Below are positions 16,540 to 26,069 of a DNA stretch of 64,000 nucleotides, one piece after another. A program made the translations under genes and the position numbers. Each line of letters starts with the position of its first letter. The first letter of the stretch is position 1. The DNA lies in the NCBI RefSeq assembly GCF_003287405.1, contig NZ_PRLD01000002.1, positions 62,001 through 126,000 of the forward strand, in the 5' to 3' direction. This stretch comes from Faecalibacterium prausnitzii. Its GTDB lineage: Bacteria > Bacillota > Clostridia > Oscillospirales > Ruminococcaceae. The notes below the pieces were generated by a model. That model was not told the origin of the DNA. It saw only the letters and a program-made list of their open reading frames with translations, and did not search any database.

Positions 16540-16932
16540 ATGTCTCAGAAAAATATGGGCCGTCTTGCGCAGGATATGAAGCGCGAGGTCATTGCCATCA
16601 TCGGCCGGCTGAAGGACCCGCGGCTGGAGGGCGGTCTGCTGACCGTCACCCGTTTGGACGTGACGCCGGATCTGGATGTGGCAAAGGTGTATGTAAGCGT
16701 GATGGGCCGTGCGGACGGCCCCAAGCCCGCAATCGAAGCGCTGAACCGTGCCGCAGGCCATGTGCGCACCGAGGTCAGCAAAAAAATGCACATCCGCAAG
16801 GCACCCCGCTTCATCTTTGTGGAGGATGACGGTGCTGCCTACGCCGCCCACATCAACGAGCTGCTGCGCAGCCTGAACGTGAACGGCGAGGAGGAAGCAC
16901 AGCCTGCCGATACTGAACAGACCGAGGACTGA
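16540..16932 (+). CDS. rbfA: 30S ribosome-binding factor RbfA
   Basis: A 130-residue KH-like protein acting in late 30S maturation. The family pattern is clear: RLAQDMKREVIAIIGRLKDPR at the N-terminus, DLDVAKVYVSV in the middle and the RKAPRFIFVEDD block near the end. ATG at 16540 follows TTTGGAG; the longer frame from 16477 runs through the repeat element and is rejected. Confidence 0.94.
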   Translation: MSQKNMGRLAQDMKREVIAIIGRLKDPRLEGGLLTVTRLDVTPDLDVAKVYVSVMGRADGPKPAIEALNRAAGHVRTEVSKKMHIRKAPRFIFVEDDGAAYAAHINELLRSLNVNGEEEAQPADTEQTED

Positions 16933-16961
16933 CTGCCTTTGCGGAAAGGATGGATCATTGG

Positions 16962-17939
16962 ATGACAGAACAACTGAATGTGCAGCAGATGGCGCAGCGC
17001 CTGCTGGCTGCGGACAACATTTTGATTCTGTGCCACAAAAACCCGGACGGTGACACCATCGGCTGCGGCAGCGCCCTGTACTACGCGCTCAAAGCGTTGG
17101 AAAAAACAACGGCGGTGCTCTGCTCCGATACCGTGCCGTCCCGCTACGCCTTTACGAACCCACGGCTGTTCAAGGGTGAGTTCGAGCCCCGCACCGTGAT
17201 CGCGGTGGACGTGGCAGGCTTGCAGCTGTTTGGCGAAAATAACGGTGTTCCGCAGTTTGCACGCCATGTGGACCTGTGCATCGACCACCACGCTGGCAAC
17301 AACGGCTATGCCGATTTCACCCTTCTGGATGCCGGTGCCGCTGCGGCAGCAGAGCTGCTGTATCAGGTCATCGTGGAGATGGGCGTGCCCATCACCCCCC
17401 ACATTGCGGACTGTCTGTACACCGGCATTGCCACCGACACCGGTTGCTTCAAGTTCTCCTCCACCACAGCCAACACCCACACGGTGGCGGCAAAGCTTAT
17501 TGAAGCCGGCTGTCATGTGGAGGAACTGAACACCCTGCTCTTCGACACCAAGCCCCGTGCCCGCATGGAGGCCGAGCGCATCGCCCGCAACCATCTGGAG
17601 TACTATCTGGACGGCCGCTGCGCCCTGATCTACCTGACACGGGACGAGATCCGGCAGAGCGGGGTAGACCCCGCGGATCTGGAGGAGCTGACCAGCCTGC
17701 CCATCAGCATTGAGGGGGTCAAGGTGGGTCTGACCCTGCGCCAGCAGCCCGGCGGCAGCTACCGCATCAGCGTGCGCACCGCAAAGGGCGTGGATGCCTG
17801 TGCCATCGCACGGCGGCTGGGCGGCGGCGGCCACACCCGCGCAGCGGGCTGTGAGCTGCTGGGCGACCTTGAAAACGCCAAAAATGCGATCCTTGCAGAG
17901 GTGGAAGCCGAACTGGACGCACCACAGGAGGAAGCATGA
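16962..17939 (+). CDS. nrnA: DHH-family phosphoesterase (NrnA-type oligoribonuclease / pAp phosphatase)
   Basis: A 325-residue cytosolic phosphoesterase. DHH-domain motifs are present: CHKNPDGDTIGCGSAL (metal ligands), VDVAG, CIDHHAGN and TGIATDTGCF; the DHHA1 C-terminus has the GGGGHTRAAG substrate loop. NrnA-type enzymes degrade very short RNAs and 3'-phosphoadenosine 5'-phosphate. The ATG at 16950 abuts the ribosome site, so the ATG at 16962 is more likely. It overlaps truB by four bases. Confidence 0.92.
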   Translation: MTEQLNVQQMAQRLLAADNILILCHKNPDGDTIGCGSALYYALKALEKTTAVLCSDTVPSRYAFTNPRLFKGEFEPRTVIAVDVAGLQLFGENNGVPQFARHVDLCIDHHAGNNGYADFTLLDAGAAAAAELLYQVIVEMGVPITPHIADCLYTGIATDTGCFKFSSTTANTHTVAAKLIEAGCHVEELNTLLFDTKPRARMEAERIARNHLEYYLDGRCALIYLTRDEIRQSGVDPADLEELTSLPISIEGVKVGLTLRQQPGGSYRISVRTAKGVDACAIARRLGGGGHTRAAGCELLGDLENAKNAILAEVEAELDAPQEEA

Positions 17940-18823
17940 TGCAGGGCATCCTGAACGTAGACAAGCCCATGGACTGGACCAGCTTTGACGTGGTGGCAAA
18001 GCTGCGCGGCGTGCTGGGCACCCGCAAGCTGGGACACAGCGGTACACTGGACCCCATGGCCACCGGTGTGCTGCCGGTGTTCTGCGGCGGTGCCAGCAAG
18101 GCGGTGGACCTGCAGCTGAACCACGACAAGACTTACCGCGCCACCCTGCGCCTGGGTGCACGCACCGATACCGGCGACAGCACCGGCACGGTGCTGGAGA
18201 CTGCACCCGTCACCGCCGGAGAGAAGGAACTGCTGGCTGTGCTGCCGCAGTTTATCGGCCCGCAGATGCAGGTGCCGCCCATGTACTCGGCGGTCAAGAT
18301 CAACGGACAACCGCTGTATAAGCTGGCGCGCGAGGGCGTGACCGTGGAGCGCAAGGCGCGCCCTATTGAAATTTACGGCATCGAGTACGGCGGCAGTCCG
18401 GCAGAAAACGAGTATGTGCTGACGGTGCGCTGCTCCAAGGGCACCTACATCCGCACACTGCTGGAGGATATCGCCGCCGCCATGGGGCAGAAGGGCACCA
18501 TGAGCGCTCTGCGCCGCACCGCTGCCGGTCTGTACACCGAAGCAGATGCCCACACGCTGGAGGAAATCCTTGCCGCAAAGGAGCAGGGGAGCGCTGCGCT
18601 GGAAGCACTGATGCTGCCGGTGGAAAGCGTGTTCACCCCGTTGCCGCTGCTGGTGGTGGAGCCATGGGTGGAGCAGCATCTGTACAACGGCTGCCCCACC
18701 AGCCGCTACCCCGCAGCAGACGGACGCTACCGGGTGCGCAGCGCCGCCGGGCAGTTCCTTGGCCTTGCCAACATTACCGGCGGGGTGCTCCGGGTGGAAA
18801 AACTGTTCGTGGAACGTAATTGA
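17936..18823 (+). CDS. truB: tRNA pseudouridine-55 synthase TruB
   Basis: A 295-residue enzyme making pseudouridine 55 in the tRNA T-loop. The N-terminus GILNVDKPMDWTSFDVV, the catalytic GHSGTLDPMATGVL (Asp), and MYSAVKINGQPLYKLAREG are all diagnostic. A PUA-like C-terminal part follows. AGGAGG lies six bases before the ATG, which overlaps the previous stop (ATGA). Confidence 0.96.
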   Translation: MMQGILNVDKPMDWTSFDVVAKLRGVLGTRKLGHSGTLDPMATGVLPVFCGGASKAVDLQLNHDKTYRATLRLGARTDTGDSTGTVLETAPVTAGEKELLAVLPQFIGPQMQVPPMYSAVKINGQPLYKLAREGVTVERKARPIEIYGIEYGGSPAENEYVLTVRCSKGTYIRTLLEDIAAAMGQKGTMSALRRTAAGLYTEADAHTLEEILAAKEQGSAALEALMLPVESVFTPLPLLVVEPWVEQHLYNGCPTSRYPAADGRYRVRSAAGQFLGLANITGGVLRVEKLFVERN

Positions 18824-18844
18824 GCAATAAAGGAAACAAGACCC

Positions 18845-19762
18845 ATGCAGATCATTTCTCAGTTTGCCCCGCTGCCGCTGACGCAGCCCGAAAAAGGCAC
18901 CGCCGTGGCTATGGGCTACTTTGACGGCATCCATATCGGCCACCGGGCGGTGATCGAGGGGGCTGTGCAGTGGGCAAAGACCCATGACGCAGCCCCGGCG
19001 GTGTTCACCTTCCGCCTGCCGGTGGAAAATAAAATGAAGGGCAAGCGCCTGCTTTCTACCGAGGATAAGCACGCCTTGATCCACAGCCTTGGGGTGGAGT
19101 ATTACCTCACCCCGGACTTTGAAGCGATCAAAGCGCTGAGCCCGGAGGAGTTCGTGCGCGGCATTGTGGAAAACTGCCACGCCCGGGCGCTGTTCTGCGG
19201 CGAAAACTTCACCTTTGGTGCAAAGGCTGCCGGTACGCCGGAGCTGCTGCGCACCCTCTGTGCCCCCCTTGGGGTAGAGGTGGTGGTGGTGCCTATGGCA
19301 CAGTTTGAGGAAAAGCCGGTGTCCTCCACCCGCATCCGCACCGCGCTGGAGGGCGGGGATATCCCCGCCGCCAACGCCATGCTGGGGATGCCCTATGCCA
19401 TCCGCTTTGCGGTGCAGCACGGGGCAGGGCTGGGACACACCCTTGGGGTGCCCACCATCAACCAGCTGTACCCGCAGGGCTTCCAGATGCCCCGCAGCGG
19501 CATTTATATCACCCGCACCTGCATCAACGGGGTGTGGTATCCCTCGGCCACCGGTCTGGGCAGCCGCCCTACCGTGAACGATGACGCCACCAAGGTGACC
19601 TGCGAGACCTTTATCCCGGGCTTTTCCGGCGACTTGTACGGCACCGACCCGGTGGTGGAGTTCCACGCCTACCTGAGCCCCAGCAAAAAGTTTGATACGC
19701 TGGACCAGCTGCGGGACTGCATCAACAATGCCGCCCGCCGCGCACAGGAATATTTTGCATAA
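18845..19762 (+). CDS. ribF: Bifunctional riboflavin kinase / FAD synthetase
   Basis: A 305-residue enzyme converting riboflavin to FMN and FMN to FAD. The N-terminal nucleotidyltransferase domain shows MGYFDGIHIGHRAVI and SSTRIRTAL; the C-terminal flavokinase domain shows GHTLGVPTINQLYP and a shared FIPGFSGDLYG block. Position after truB at the end of the operon is the usual one. Confidence 0.95.
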   Translation: MQIISQFAPLPLTQPEKGTAVAMGYFDGIHIGHRAVIEGAVQWAKTHDAAPAVFTFRLPVENKMKGKRLLSTEDKHALIHSLGVEYYLTPDFEAIKALSPEEFVRGIVENCHARALFCGENFTFGAKAAGTPELLRTLCAPLGVEVVVVPMAQFEEKPVSSTRIRTALEGGDIPAANAMLGMPYAIRFAVQHGAGLGHTLGVPTINQLYPQGFQMPRSGIYITRTCINGVWYPSATGLGSRPTVNDDATKVTCETFIPGFSGDLYGTDPVVEFHAYLSPSKKFDTLDQLRDCINNAARRAQEYFA

Positions 19763-19795
19763 CGCATCAACAGCGGAAAAAAGTATTTTTATTTG

Positions 19796-19836
19796 GGCTT
19801 CCGAAAGGTCTGCGGACTTTTCGGAAGCCTTTTTTC
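19796..19836 (+). terminator. Intrinsic terminator of the rimP-ribF operon (family A arm)
   Basis: Stem GGCTTCCGAAAGGTC / GACTTTTCGGAAGCC around the UNCG-type loop TGCG, with one A-loop irregularity, followed by T6. Same core TCTGCGGA and same flanks as the elements at 4733 and 24171. Confidence 0.85.
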
Positions 19837-19873
19837 ATGAAAGAGGACGGAACGGAAAATATTTTTACTTTAA

Positions 19874-20022
19874 CGTCCTCGCCCTCTCCGTCGCGGCTTA
19901 CGCCGCGACACCTCTCCCAAAGGGAGAGGCCTTGGCAAAGAGATGAACTTTGCGTGGACTGCCAAGGGCTCCCACTTTGGGGGAGCTGGCATCGCGCAGC
20001 GATGACTGAGAGGGCGAGGACG
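19874..20022. repeat. Family B palindromic element upstream of pgk
   Basis: Perfect ends CGTCCTCGCCCTCTC and GAGAGGGCGAGGACG bound a 149-base imperfect palindrome with inner stems (CGCGGC/GCCGCG, CCTCTCCC/GGGAGAGG, TTGGCA/TGCCAA). The gene-free stretch 19763-20301 holds this element, the terminator before it and the pgk promoter after it, and nothing else that I can support. Confidence 0.65.
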
Positions 20023-20196
20023 CTACCCATGAGCAAGAATTTTTCGGGAGACAAACGCGTTTGTTTCGAAAGATTCTTCTTTGGACGGCGCAATTTCCGG
20101 CGTCTGCGGGCAGAAAAAACCACACTTCGGGCAAAATAGACACATTTCCGTGCAACAACGGTAAATGTTTGTTAAACAATTATCTATCTCTTATCC

Positions 20197-20225
20197 TTGC
20201 AATACACACAGTTTTTGTTTATAAT
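20197..20225 (+). promoter_or_regulatory. Sigma-A promoter of pgk
   Basis: TTGCAA (20197-20202), 17-base spacer, perfect TATAAT (20220-20225). This is one of the best promoters in the window, fitting a highly expressed glycolytic gene. Confidence 0.85.
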
Positions 20226-20301
20226 AGTAACTGTACGGGGCAACGCCCCGATTGTGAGCGAGACTCTGGTTCAGAATTATAACTTGAGAGGAGTTTTTAC
20301 C

Positions 20302-21510
<1,209 letters not shown>

Positions 21511-21529
21511 TTTTTCCGGCATCACAATG

Positions 21530-21567
21530 GGTGCGGCGGCATTTACGCCGCCGCATCTTTTCTTTTT
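21530..21567 (+). terminator. Hairpin between pgk and tpiA
   Basis: Nine-bp stem TGCGGCGGC (21532-21540) with GCCGCCGCA (21547-21555), loop ATTTAC, followed by TCTTTTCTTTTT. It looks like a weak terminator that would lower, not abolish, read-through into tpiA. A small palindrome GTAAATATTTAC follows near 21580. Confidence 0.6.
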
Positions 21568-21613
21568 GTGCAGGCAAATTGTAAATATTTACGAAGGTAA
21601 GGAGAAAATAACA

Positions 21614-22384
21614 ATGGATAAGGCAAAGCGCAAGGCTATTATCGCTGGCAACTGGAAGATGAACAAGACCGCCTCCGAGGCTGCTGTTCTGGTGGACGAG
21701 CTGATCCCCGCTGTGAAGGACGCCGCCTGCGAGGTGGTCATCTGCACCCCGTTTACCGATCTGGTCACCGCTGTGGCTAAGACCAAGGGCACCAACATCC
21801 ATGTGGGTGCCGAGAACGTCCACTTTGAGAAGTCCGGTGCTTTCACCGGCGAGATCAGCGCTGATATGCTGGTGGATCTGGGCGTGGAGTATGTCATCGT
21901 CGGCCACTCTGAGCGCCGTCAGTACTTTGCAGAGACCGACCAGACCGTCAACAAGCGCGCGCTGGCTGCTCTGAACGCCGGTCTGAAGGTCATTCTGTGC
22001 GTGGGCGAGAGCCTGCAGCAGCGCGAGGAGGGCGTTACCGAGGAGCTGGTCCGTATGCAGACCAAGATCGCCCTGCGTGACGTGACCGCCGAGCAGATGG
22101 CAAACGTTGTCATCGCCTACGAGCCTGTCTGGGCCATCGGCACCGGCAAGACCGCTACCGCTGATCAGGCAGAGGAAGTCTGCGCTCAGATCCGCAAGGT
22201 GGTGGGCGAGCTGTACGGCGAGGCTGTGGCCGAGGCTACCACCGTGCAGTACGGCGGCAGCATGAACGCCAAGAACTGCGAGGAGCTGCTGAGCAAGAAG
22301 GACGTGGACGGCGGCCTGATCGGCGGCGCATCCCTGAAGGCTCCCGACTTTGCAGTTATCGTCAACGCAGCCACCAAGGGCTGA
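21614..22384 (+). CDS. tpiA: Triosephosphate isomerase
   Basis: A 256-residue TIM barrel interconverting dihydroxyacetone phosphate and glyceraldehyde 3-phosphate. Catalytic residues are visible: Lys in AGNWKMNKT, His in [12 protein letters not shown] and Glu in [14 protein letters not shown]; the phosphate loop YGGSMNAKN is intact. ATG at 21614 lies after AAGGAG. Part of the pgk-tpiA-gpmI group. Confidence 0.97.
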   Translation: MDKAKRKAIIAGNWKMNKTASEAAVLVDELIPAVKDAACEVVICTPFTDLVTAVAKTKGTNIHVGAENVHFEKSGAFTGEISADMLVDLGVEYVIVGHSERRQYFAETDQTVNKRALAALNAGLKVILCVGESLQQREEGVTEELVRMQTKIALRDVTAEQMANVVIAYEPVWAIGTGKTATADQAEEVCAQIRKVVGELYGEAVAEATTVQYGGSMNAKNCEELLSKKDVDGGLIGGASLKAPDFAVIVNAATKG

Positions 22385-22412
22385 GCAACTGCCTTTTCTT
22401 AATTAGCTGTTT

Positions 22413-22465
22413 CAGCGCCCGGCTGCGCCGTTTTTTCAGCGCTGAGCCGGGCGCTGATCTGTTTT
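22413..22465 (+). terminator. Hairpin terminator between tpiA and gpmI
   Basis: Perfect 12-bp stem CAGCGCCCGGCT (22413-22424) with AGCCGGGCGCTG (22445-22456), followed by ATCTGTTTTT. Two smaller stems, including CGGGTGC-TAT-GCACCCG, follow before the gpmI ribosome site. Confidence 0.65.
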
Positions 22466-22567
22466 TACAGCAGCCGCTCGGGTGCTATGCACCCGCAGGC
22501 TGTACCTGCAGGCAGGGCGCTTAGCCTTGCCCGCAACGCGTGATAAATTCAAAGGAGATTCAATTTT

Positions 22568-24094
22568 ATGGCAAAGAAACCTGTTCTTCTGTGCATCATG
22601 GATGGCTTCGGCTGGGTGCCGAACGAGACCTTCGGCAACGCCGTTGTGGCTGCCAAGACCCCCCATCTGGATGCTCTGATGGAAAAGTACCCCATGACCA
22701 CCATTGATGCTTCCGGCATGGCTGTCGGTCTGCCCGACGGCCAGATGGGCAACTCCGAGGTCGGCCACACCAACATGGGCGCAGGCCGCATCGTGTACCA
22801 GCAGCTGACCCTCATCACCAAGTCCATCCGCGACGGCGAGATGCTCAAGAACCCTGTGCTGGTCAAGAACATGAAGGCTGCCATCGAGGCCGGTAAAGCC
22901 ATCCACCTGATGGGTCTGGTGGGCACCGGCGGCGTGCACAGCCATGCCGACCACTGGTTCGGCGTGCTGGAAATGGCAAAGCATCTGGGTGCAAAGGAAA
23001 TTTACCTGCACTGCATCACCGACGGCCGCGACACCGACCCCCACTCCGGCAAGGGCTTCCTGGCTGACCTGCAGGCTAAGCTGGACGAGCTGGGCGTGGG
23101 CAAGATCGCCAGCGTTTCCGGCCGTTACTACGCCATGGACCGCGATAACAACTGGGACCGCGAGGAGAAGGCCTATGCTGCCTTCGTCTACGGCGAGGGT
23201 GAGCACGCTGCCAACGCTGCCGAGGCCATCGAGGCTTCCTATGCCGCAGACAAGACCGATGAGTTCGTGCTGCCCTGCGTCACCTGCGAGGGTGGCCGCG
23301 TGCAGGATGGCGACACCGTCATCTTCATGAACTTCCGCCCCGACCGTGCCCGCCAGATGACCCGCATCTTTTGTGACGATGCCTTTACCGGCTTCGAGCG
23401 CCGCGGCGGCCGCAAGCAGGTGAACTACGTCTGCATGGCCGAGTACGATGCCACCATGCCCAACTGCGAGGTTGCTTATCCCCCGGTGGAGCTGAAGAAC
23501 GTTCTGGGCGAGTATCTGTCTGCCCACGGCAAGACCCAGCTGCGCATTGCCGAGACCGAGAAGTACGCTCACGTTACCTTCTTCTTCAACGGCGGCGTGG
23601 AGGCTCCCTACGAGGGCGAGGATCGCTGCGTCATCCCCAGCCCCAAGGTTGCCACCTACGACCTGAAGCCCGAGATGAGCGCCCCCGAAGTTGCTGCCGA
23701 GTGCGTCAAGCGCATCGAGAGCGGCAAGTACGATGTGGTCATCCTGAACTTTGCAAACTGCGATATGGTCGGCCACACCGGCGTGTTCGATGCTGCTGTC
23801 AAGGCCGTTGAGGCTGTGGATACCTGCGTGGATCAGGTGGTCACCGCTGTGCTGAACGCCGGCGGCTGCGCCTTCATCACCGCCGACCACGGCAACGCCG
23901 AAAAGATGATGAACCCGGACGGCACCCCCTTCACCGCCCACACTACCAACGTTGTGCCCTTTGTGGCAGTTGGCTGCGGTGACGTGAAGCTGCGCGAGGG
24001 CGGTTGCCTTGCCGATATCGCACCCACCATGCTGCCCTATATCGGCCTGCCCGTTCCCGCCGAGATGACCGGCAAGAGCATCATCGTGGAGTGA
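22568..24094 (+). CDS. gpmI: 2,3-bisphosphoglycerate-independent phosphoglycerate mutase
   Basis: A 508-residue Mn2+-dependent enzyme interconverting 3- and 2-phosphoglycerate. It belongs to the alkaline phosphatase superfamily: LCIMDGFG metal site at the N-terminus, nucleophile Ser in GQMGNSEVGHTNMGAGR, ITDGRDTDP in the transferase insert, FRPDRARQM, and C-terminal CDMVGHTG and TADHGNAE metal ligands. A clear AAAGGAG site precedes the ATG. Mn2+ dependence is of interest next to two Mn2+-type riboswitches in the window. Confidence 0.97.
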   Translation: MAKKPVLLCIMDGFGWVPNETFGNAVVAAKTPHLDALMEKYPMTTIDASGMAVGLPDGQMGNSEVGHTNMGAGRIVYQQLTLITKSIRDGEMLKNPVLVKNMKAAIEAGKAIHLMGLVGTGGVHSHADHWFGVLEMAKHLGAKEIYLHCITDGRDTDPHSGKGFLADLQAKLDELGVGKIASVSGRYYAMDRDNNWDREEKAYAAFVYGEGEHAANAAEAIEASYAADKTDEFVLPCVTCEGGRVQDGDTVIFMNFRPDRARQMTRIFCDDAFTGFERRGGRKQVNYVCMAEYDATMPNCEVAYPPVELKNVLGEYLSAHGKTQLRIAETEKYAHVTFFFNGGVEAPYEGEDRCVIPSPKVATYDLKPEMSAPEVAAECVKRIESGKYDVVILNFANCDMVGHTGVFDAAVKAVEAVDTCVDQVVTAVLNAGGCAFITADHGNAEKMMNPDGTPFTAHTTNVVPFVAVGCGDVKLREGGCLADIAPTMLPYIGLPVPAEMTGKSIIVE

Positions 24095-24120
24095 TGCCAG
24101 ACGGGATAACCGGATAAACA

Positions 24121-24162
24121 AAGAAAAGGCTGCTGCACATTGCGTGCGGCAGCCTTTTTGCG
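24121..24162 (+). terminator. Intrinsic terminator after gpmI
   Basis: Thirteen-bp stem AAGGCTGCTGCAC (24126-24138) with GTGCGGCAGCCTT (24144-24156), one G-U pair, followed by TTTTG. Confidence 0.88.
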
Positions 24163-24170
24163 TAAAGAGA

Positions 24171-24419
24171 CGATTTTGAATGCCCTCCGCTTTGCTCTGG
24201 GCATAAATAGCGGAAAGAAAATTTTTTGTTTGTTTTTCCGAAAAGTCTGCGGACTTTTCGGAAAAACTTTTTCACGGGAGGGGGTGCAATGCCGTTGTCC
24301 TTTACGACCCCTTCTGTGAAAAGGGAATAGCGGAGCGTCCGCAGACGCTCCGCTATTCCGAAATAAAAAAATTTTTCCGCTGAAGATGGCCAGAGCGCAC
24401 GCGGAGGCAATTTTGATCG
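24171..24419. mobile_element. MITE-like family A element, second two-armed copy
   Basis: Ends CGAT..GAATGCCCTCCGC..GCTCTGGGCAT (24171-24204) and the matching inverted end (24386-24419) enclose two palindromes, 24232-24267 and 24324-24359, both with the TCTGCGGA/TCCGCAGA core and T-rich sequence inward of the stem. Same plan as 4733-5042 with different arm sequences. It fills the gap between the convergent gpmI and apbE genes. Confidence 0.7.
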
Positions 24420-24436
24420 TCCCACCTGCAAAAAAC

Positions 24437-25519
24437 TTACTTTTTCAGGTGGCTGTCCCAGCCGCTGGAGGTGGTGGCCTGCTTATCGGGCGTGCACCAC
24501 ATGGCTTCTACGCCGTCCAGCGACTCCACCAGCTTCTGCCCCTCTTCCAGCGGCATACAGAACAGGGCAGTGGTCAGGCAGTCTGCCATGCCGGAGTCCG
24601 GGCACAGCACAGTGACGCCGTTGTAGTAGGCAGCCGGCCACAGGGTGTCGGGGTCGATGATGTGGTGGTAGCGCTTGCCGTCCACCACAAAGTAGCGCTG
24701 ATAGTCGCCGCTGGTCACCAGTGCAAGGTCGCTCATGTTGATGGGCGAGCCGAAGATGGAGTTGGTGTTGGTGTACACCTCCGAGGCGTTCCACGGGTTC
24801 TCCACGCCGCCCGTCCACTGGCTACCGTCCGGCTTTGTGCCGATGGCACGCAGGTTGCCGCCTACGCTCACCAGTGCACTGGTCAGACCCCGGGCTTCGG
24901 CGGCACGGCAGACCATCTCCACTGCGTAGCCCTTGCCCACACTGCCCACGTCCAGAGACATCTCCGGGTCGGACAGATAGACCGTTTTGGCATCCTCGTC
25001 AATGACGAGGTCATTGATATCGCAGTGCCGGGCAGCGGCTTCCAGCTCCTCCTGTGTGGGCAGGGTGTTGTCGGCGTCAGAAGCGTCTTTTTCGGCGGCT
25101 TCGCGGTAGTCGTGCCAGATGCCCAGCACGCTGCCCATGGCAATGTTGATCTTGCCGCCGGTCAGGTCGTACATCTGCCGCGCCAGCTCCAGCATGGAGA
25201 GGATGCGGTCATCTACCTGTACCGGGGCTTTGCCGGCGTTTTCGTTGATGGTCTTAACGTTCACAACGCCGTTGTAGTCGTTGTAGATATCGTAGAGCTG
25301 ATTGTAGGCAATCAGATCCTGATGCAGCGCCTGCATCTGGGTGTTGAACTCTTCCTCGCTCTCGCAGTAGGCGATGACCTGCGTCACCGTGTCGAACACA
25401 TCATAGAAGATGGTGGTGTACCGGGTCAGCTCCTTTTTGGGCTTGCAGCCGACCAGCAGGCCAAGGCTCAGCACTGCCGCCAGCAGTGCAGCGGTTATGC
25501 GGGTGATGCGGCTCTTCAT
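24437..25519 (-). CDS. apbE: FAD:protein FMN transferase (ApbE family lipoprotein)
   Basis: A 360-residue exported lipoprotein. The N-terminus is a basic stretch, hydrophobic core and lipobox LLVGC (lipidated Cys25). The ApbE domain has FDVFDT-like YDVFDTVTQV, the GSVGKGYAVE motif and RYHHIIDPDT. The enzyme attaches FMN from FAD to Thr or Ser of partner proteins such as NqrB/NqrC, RnfD/RnfG or extracellular flavoproteins; no partner gene is nearby. It overlaps the upstream DUF3783-like gene by four bases. Confidence 0.93.
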   Translation of the reverse strand: MKSRITRITAALLAAVLSLGLLVGCKPKKELTRYTTIFYDVFDTVTQVIAYCESEEEFNTQMQALHQDLIAYNQLYDIYNDYNGVVNVKTINENAGKAPVQVDDRILSMLELARQMYDLTGGKINIAMGSVLGIWHDYREAAEKDASDADNTLPTQEELEAAARHCDINDLVIDEDAKTVYLSDPEMSLDVGSVGKGYAVEMVCRAAEARGLTSALVSVGGNLRAIGTKPDGSQWTGGVENPWNASEVYTNTNSIFGSPINMSDLALVTSGDYQRYFVVDGKRYHHIIDPDTLWPAAYYNGVTVLCPDSGMADCLTTALFCMPLEEGQKLVESLDGVEAMWCTPDKQATTSSGWDSHLKK

Positions 25520-25938
25520 ACGGTCTGGCTCTCCTTTGCAGCGCTAAAGGCGGTGTGCTCCTCCTGCAAATGTGCCAGCAGGTCTGCAAACATCCAGTTG
25601 CGGTTTGCGGGGGTGACCACCGCCTTGAGCGGGATGGTCACCTGTGCCTGCCGCATCAGATCCAGCAAGGTGTCCACGTCCTTATCACGGAAGTTTGCCA
25701 GCACCAGCGCCGGGGGATAGGCGCCCGGCTCCAGCACCAGCGTTCTGGGGGCTTTTACCTCCACCTCGCCCAGCAGCTGGGCAACGGTCTTACCGGCATC
25801 GGCGGGGGCAACGGGCAGCAGCTTCATGCCAAGGGCGGGTGCCATGCCCTCCAGCTTGCCCCGGTCGGCGGGGGAAAGGTTCCAGCCCAGCGCCAGCGGC
25901 ACCCCGGCGTTCTGGTTGCGTGCAATGTGTGCTTTCAT
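25516..25938 (-). CDS. DUF3783-like protein
   Basis: A 140-residue protein with no signal peptide. Its C-terminal half (LANFRDKDVDTLLDLMRQAQ, then IPLKAVVTPANRNWMFADLLAHL) resembles the small DUF3783 domain found in many gut Firmicutes; the assignment is from memory and moderate. No function is known. ATG at 25938 follows AGAGG; the longer upstream frame overlaps the aroF end and is rejected. Translationally coupled to apbE by an ATGA overlap. Confidence 0.7.
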   Translation of the reverse strand: MKAHIARNQNAGVPLALGWNLSPADRGKLEGMAPALGMKLLPVAPADAGKTVAQLLGEVEVKAPRTLVLEPGAYPPALVLANFRDKDVDTLLDLMRQAQVTIPLKAVVTPANRNWMFADLLAHLQEEHTAFSAAKESQTV

Positions 25939-26032
25939 CTTTAAAACCTCTTTCGGCAGTGTTTTTTCAAAATACGCTTTAGTATACCATAAAACCCGTG
26001 AAAAGAAAATGAAAACCCGCCGGTGCATACAA

Positions 26033-26055
26033 AAAAACTCCCCCTTGCGGGGGAG
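26033..26055 (-). terminator. Intrinsic terminator of aroF
   Basis: On the minus strand a stem of CTCCCCC and GGGGGAG with loop GCAA-type is followed by T7. It lies 15 bases past the aroF stop. Confidence 0.85.
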
Positions 26056-26069
26056 CGGACGGAGCGGGC

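Noticed and set aside
13765-16851. A 1028-codon open frame on the minus strand across infB and rbfA
   Set aside because: It is the antisense shadow of infB: low-complexity Leu/Gly/His-rich translation, no ribosome site, and the plus strand encodes clear IF-2 motifs.
19874-20022. CRISPR array or tandem repeat
   Set aside because: The similar blocks are inverted, not direct, and there are no regular spacers.
24437-25519. Link of apbE to an Rnf or Nqr operon in the window
   Set aside because: No rnf, nqr or FMN-acceptor gene is nearby; only the DUF3783-like gene is coupled.
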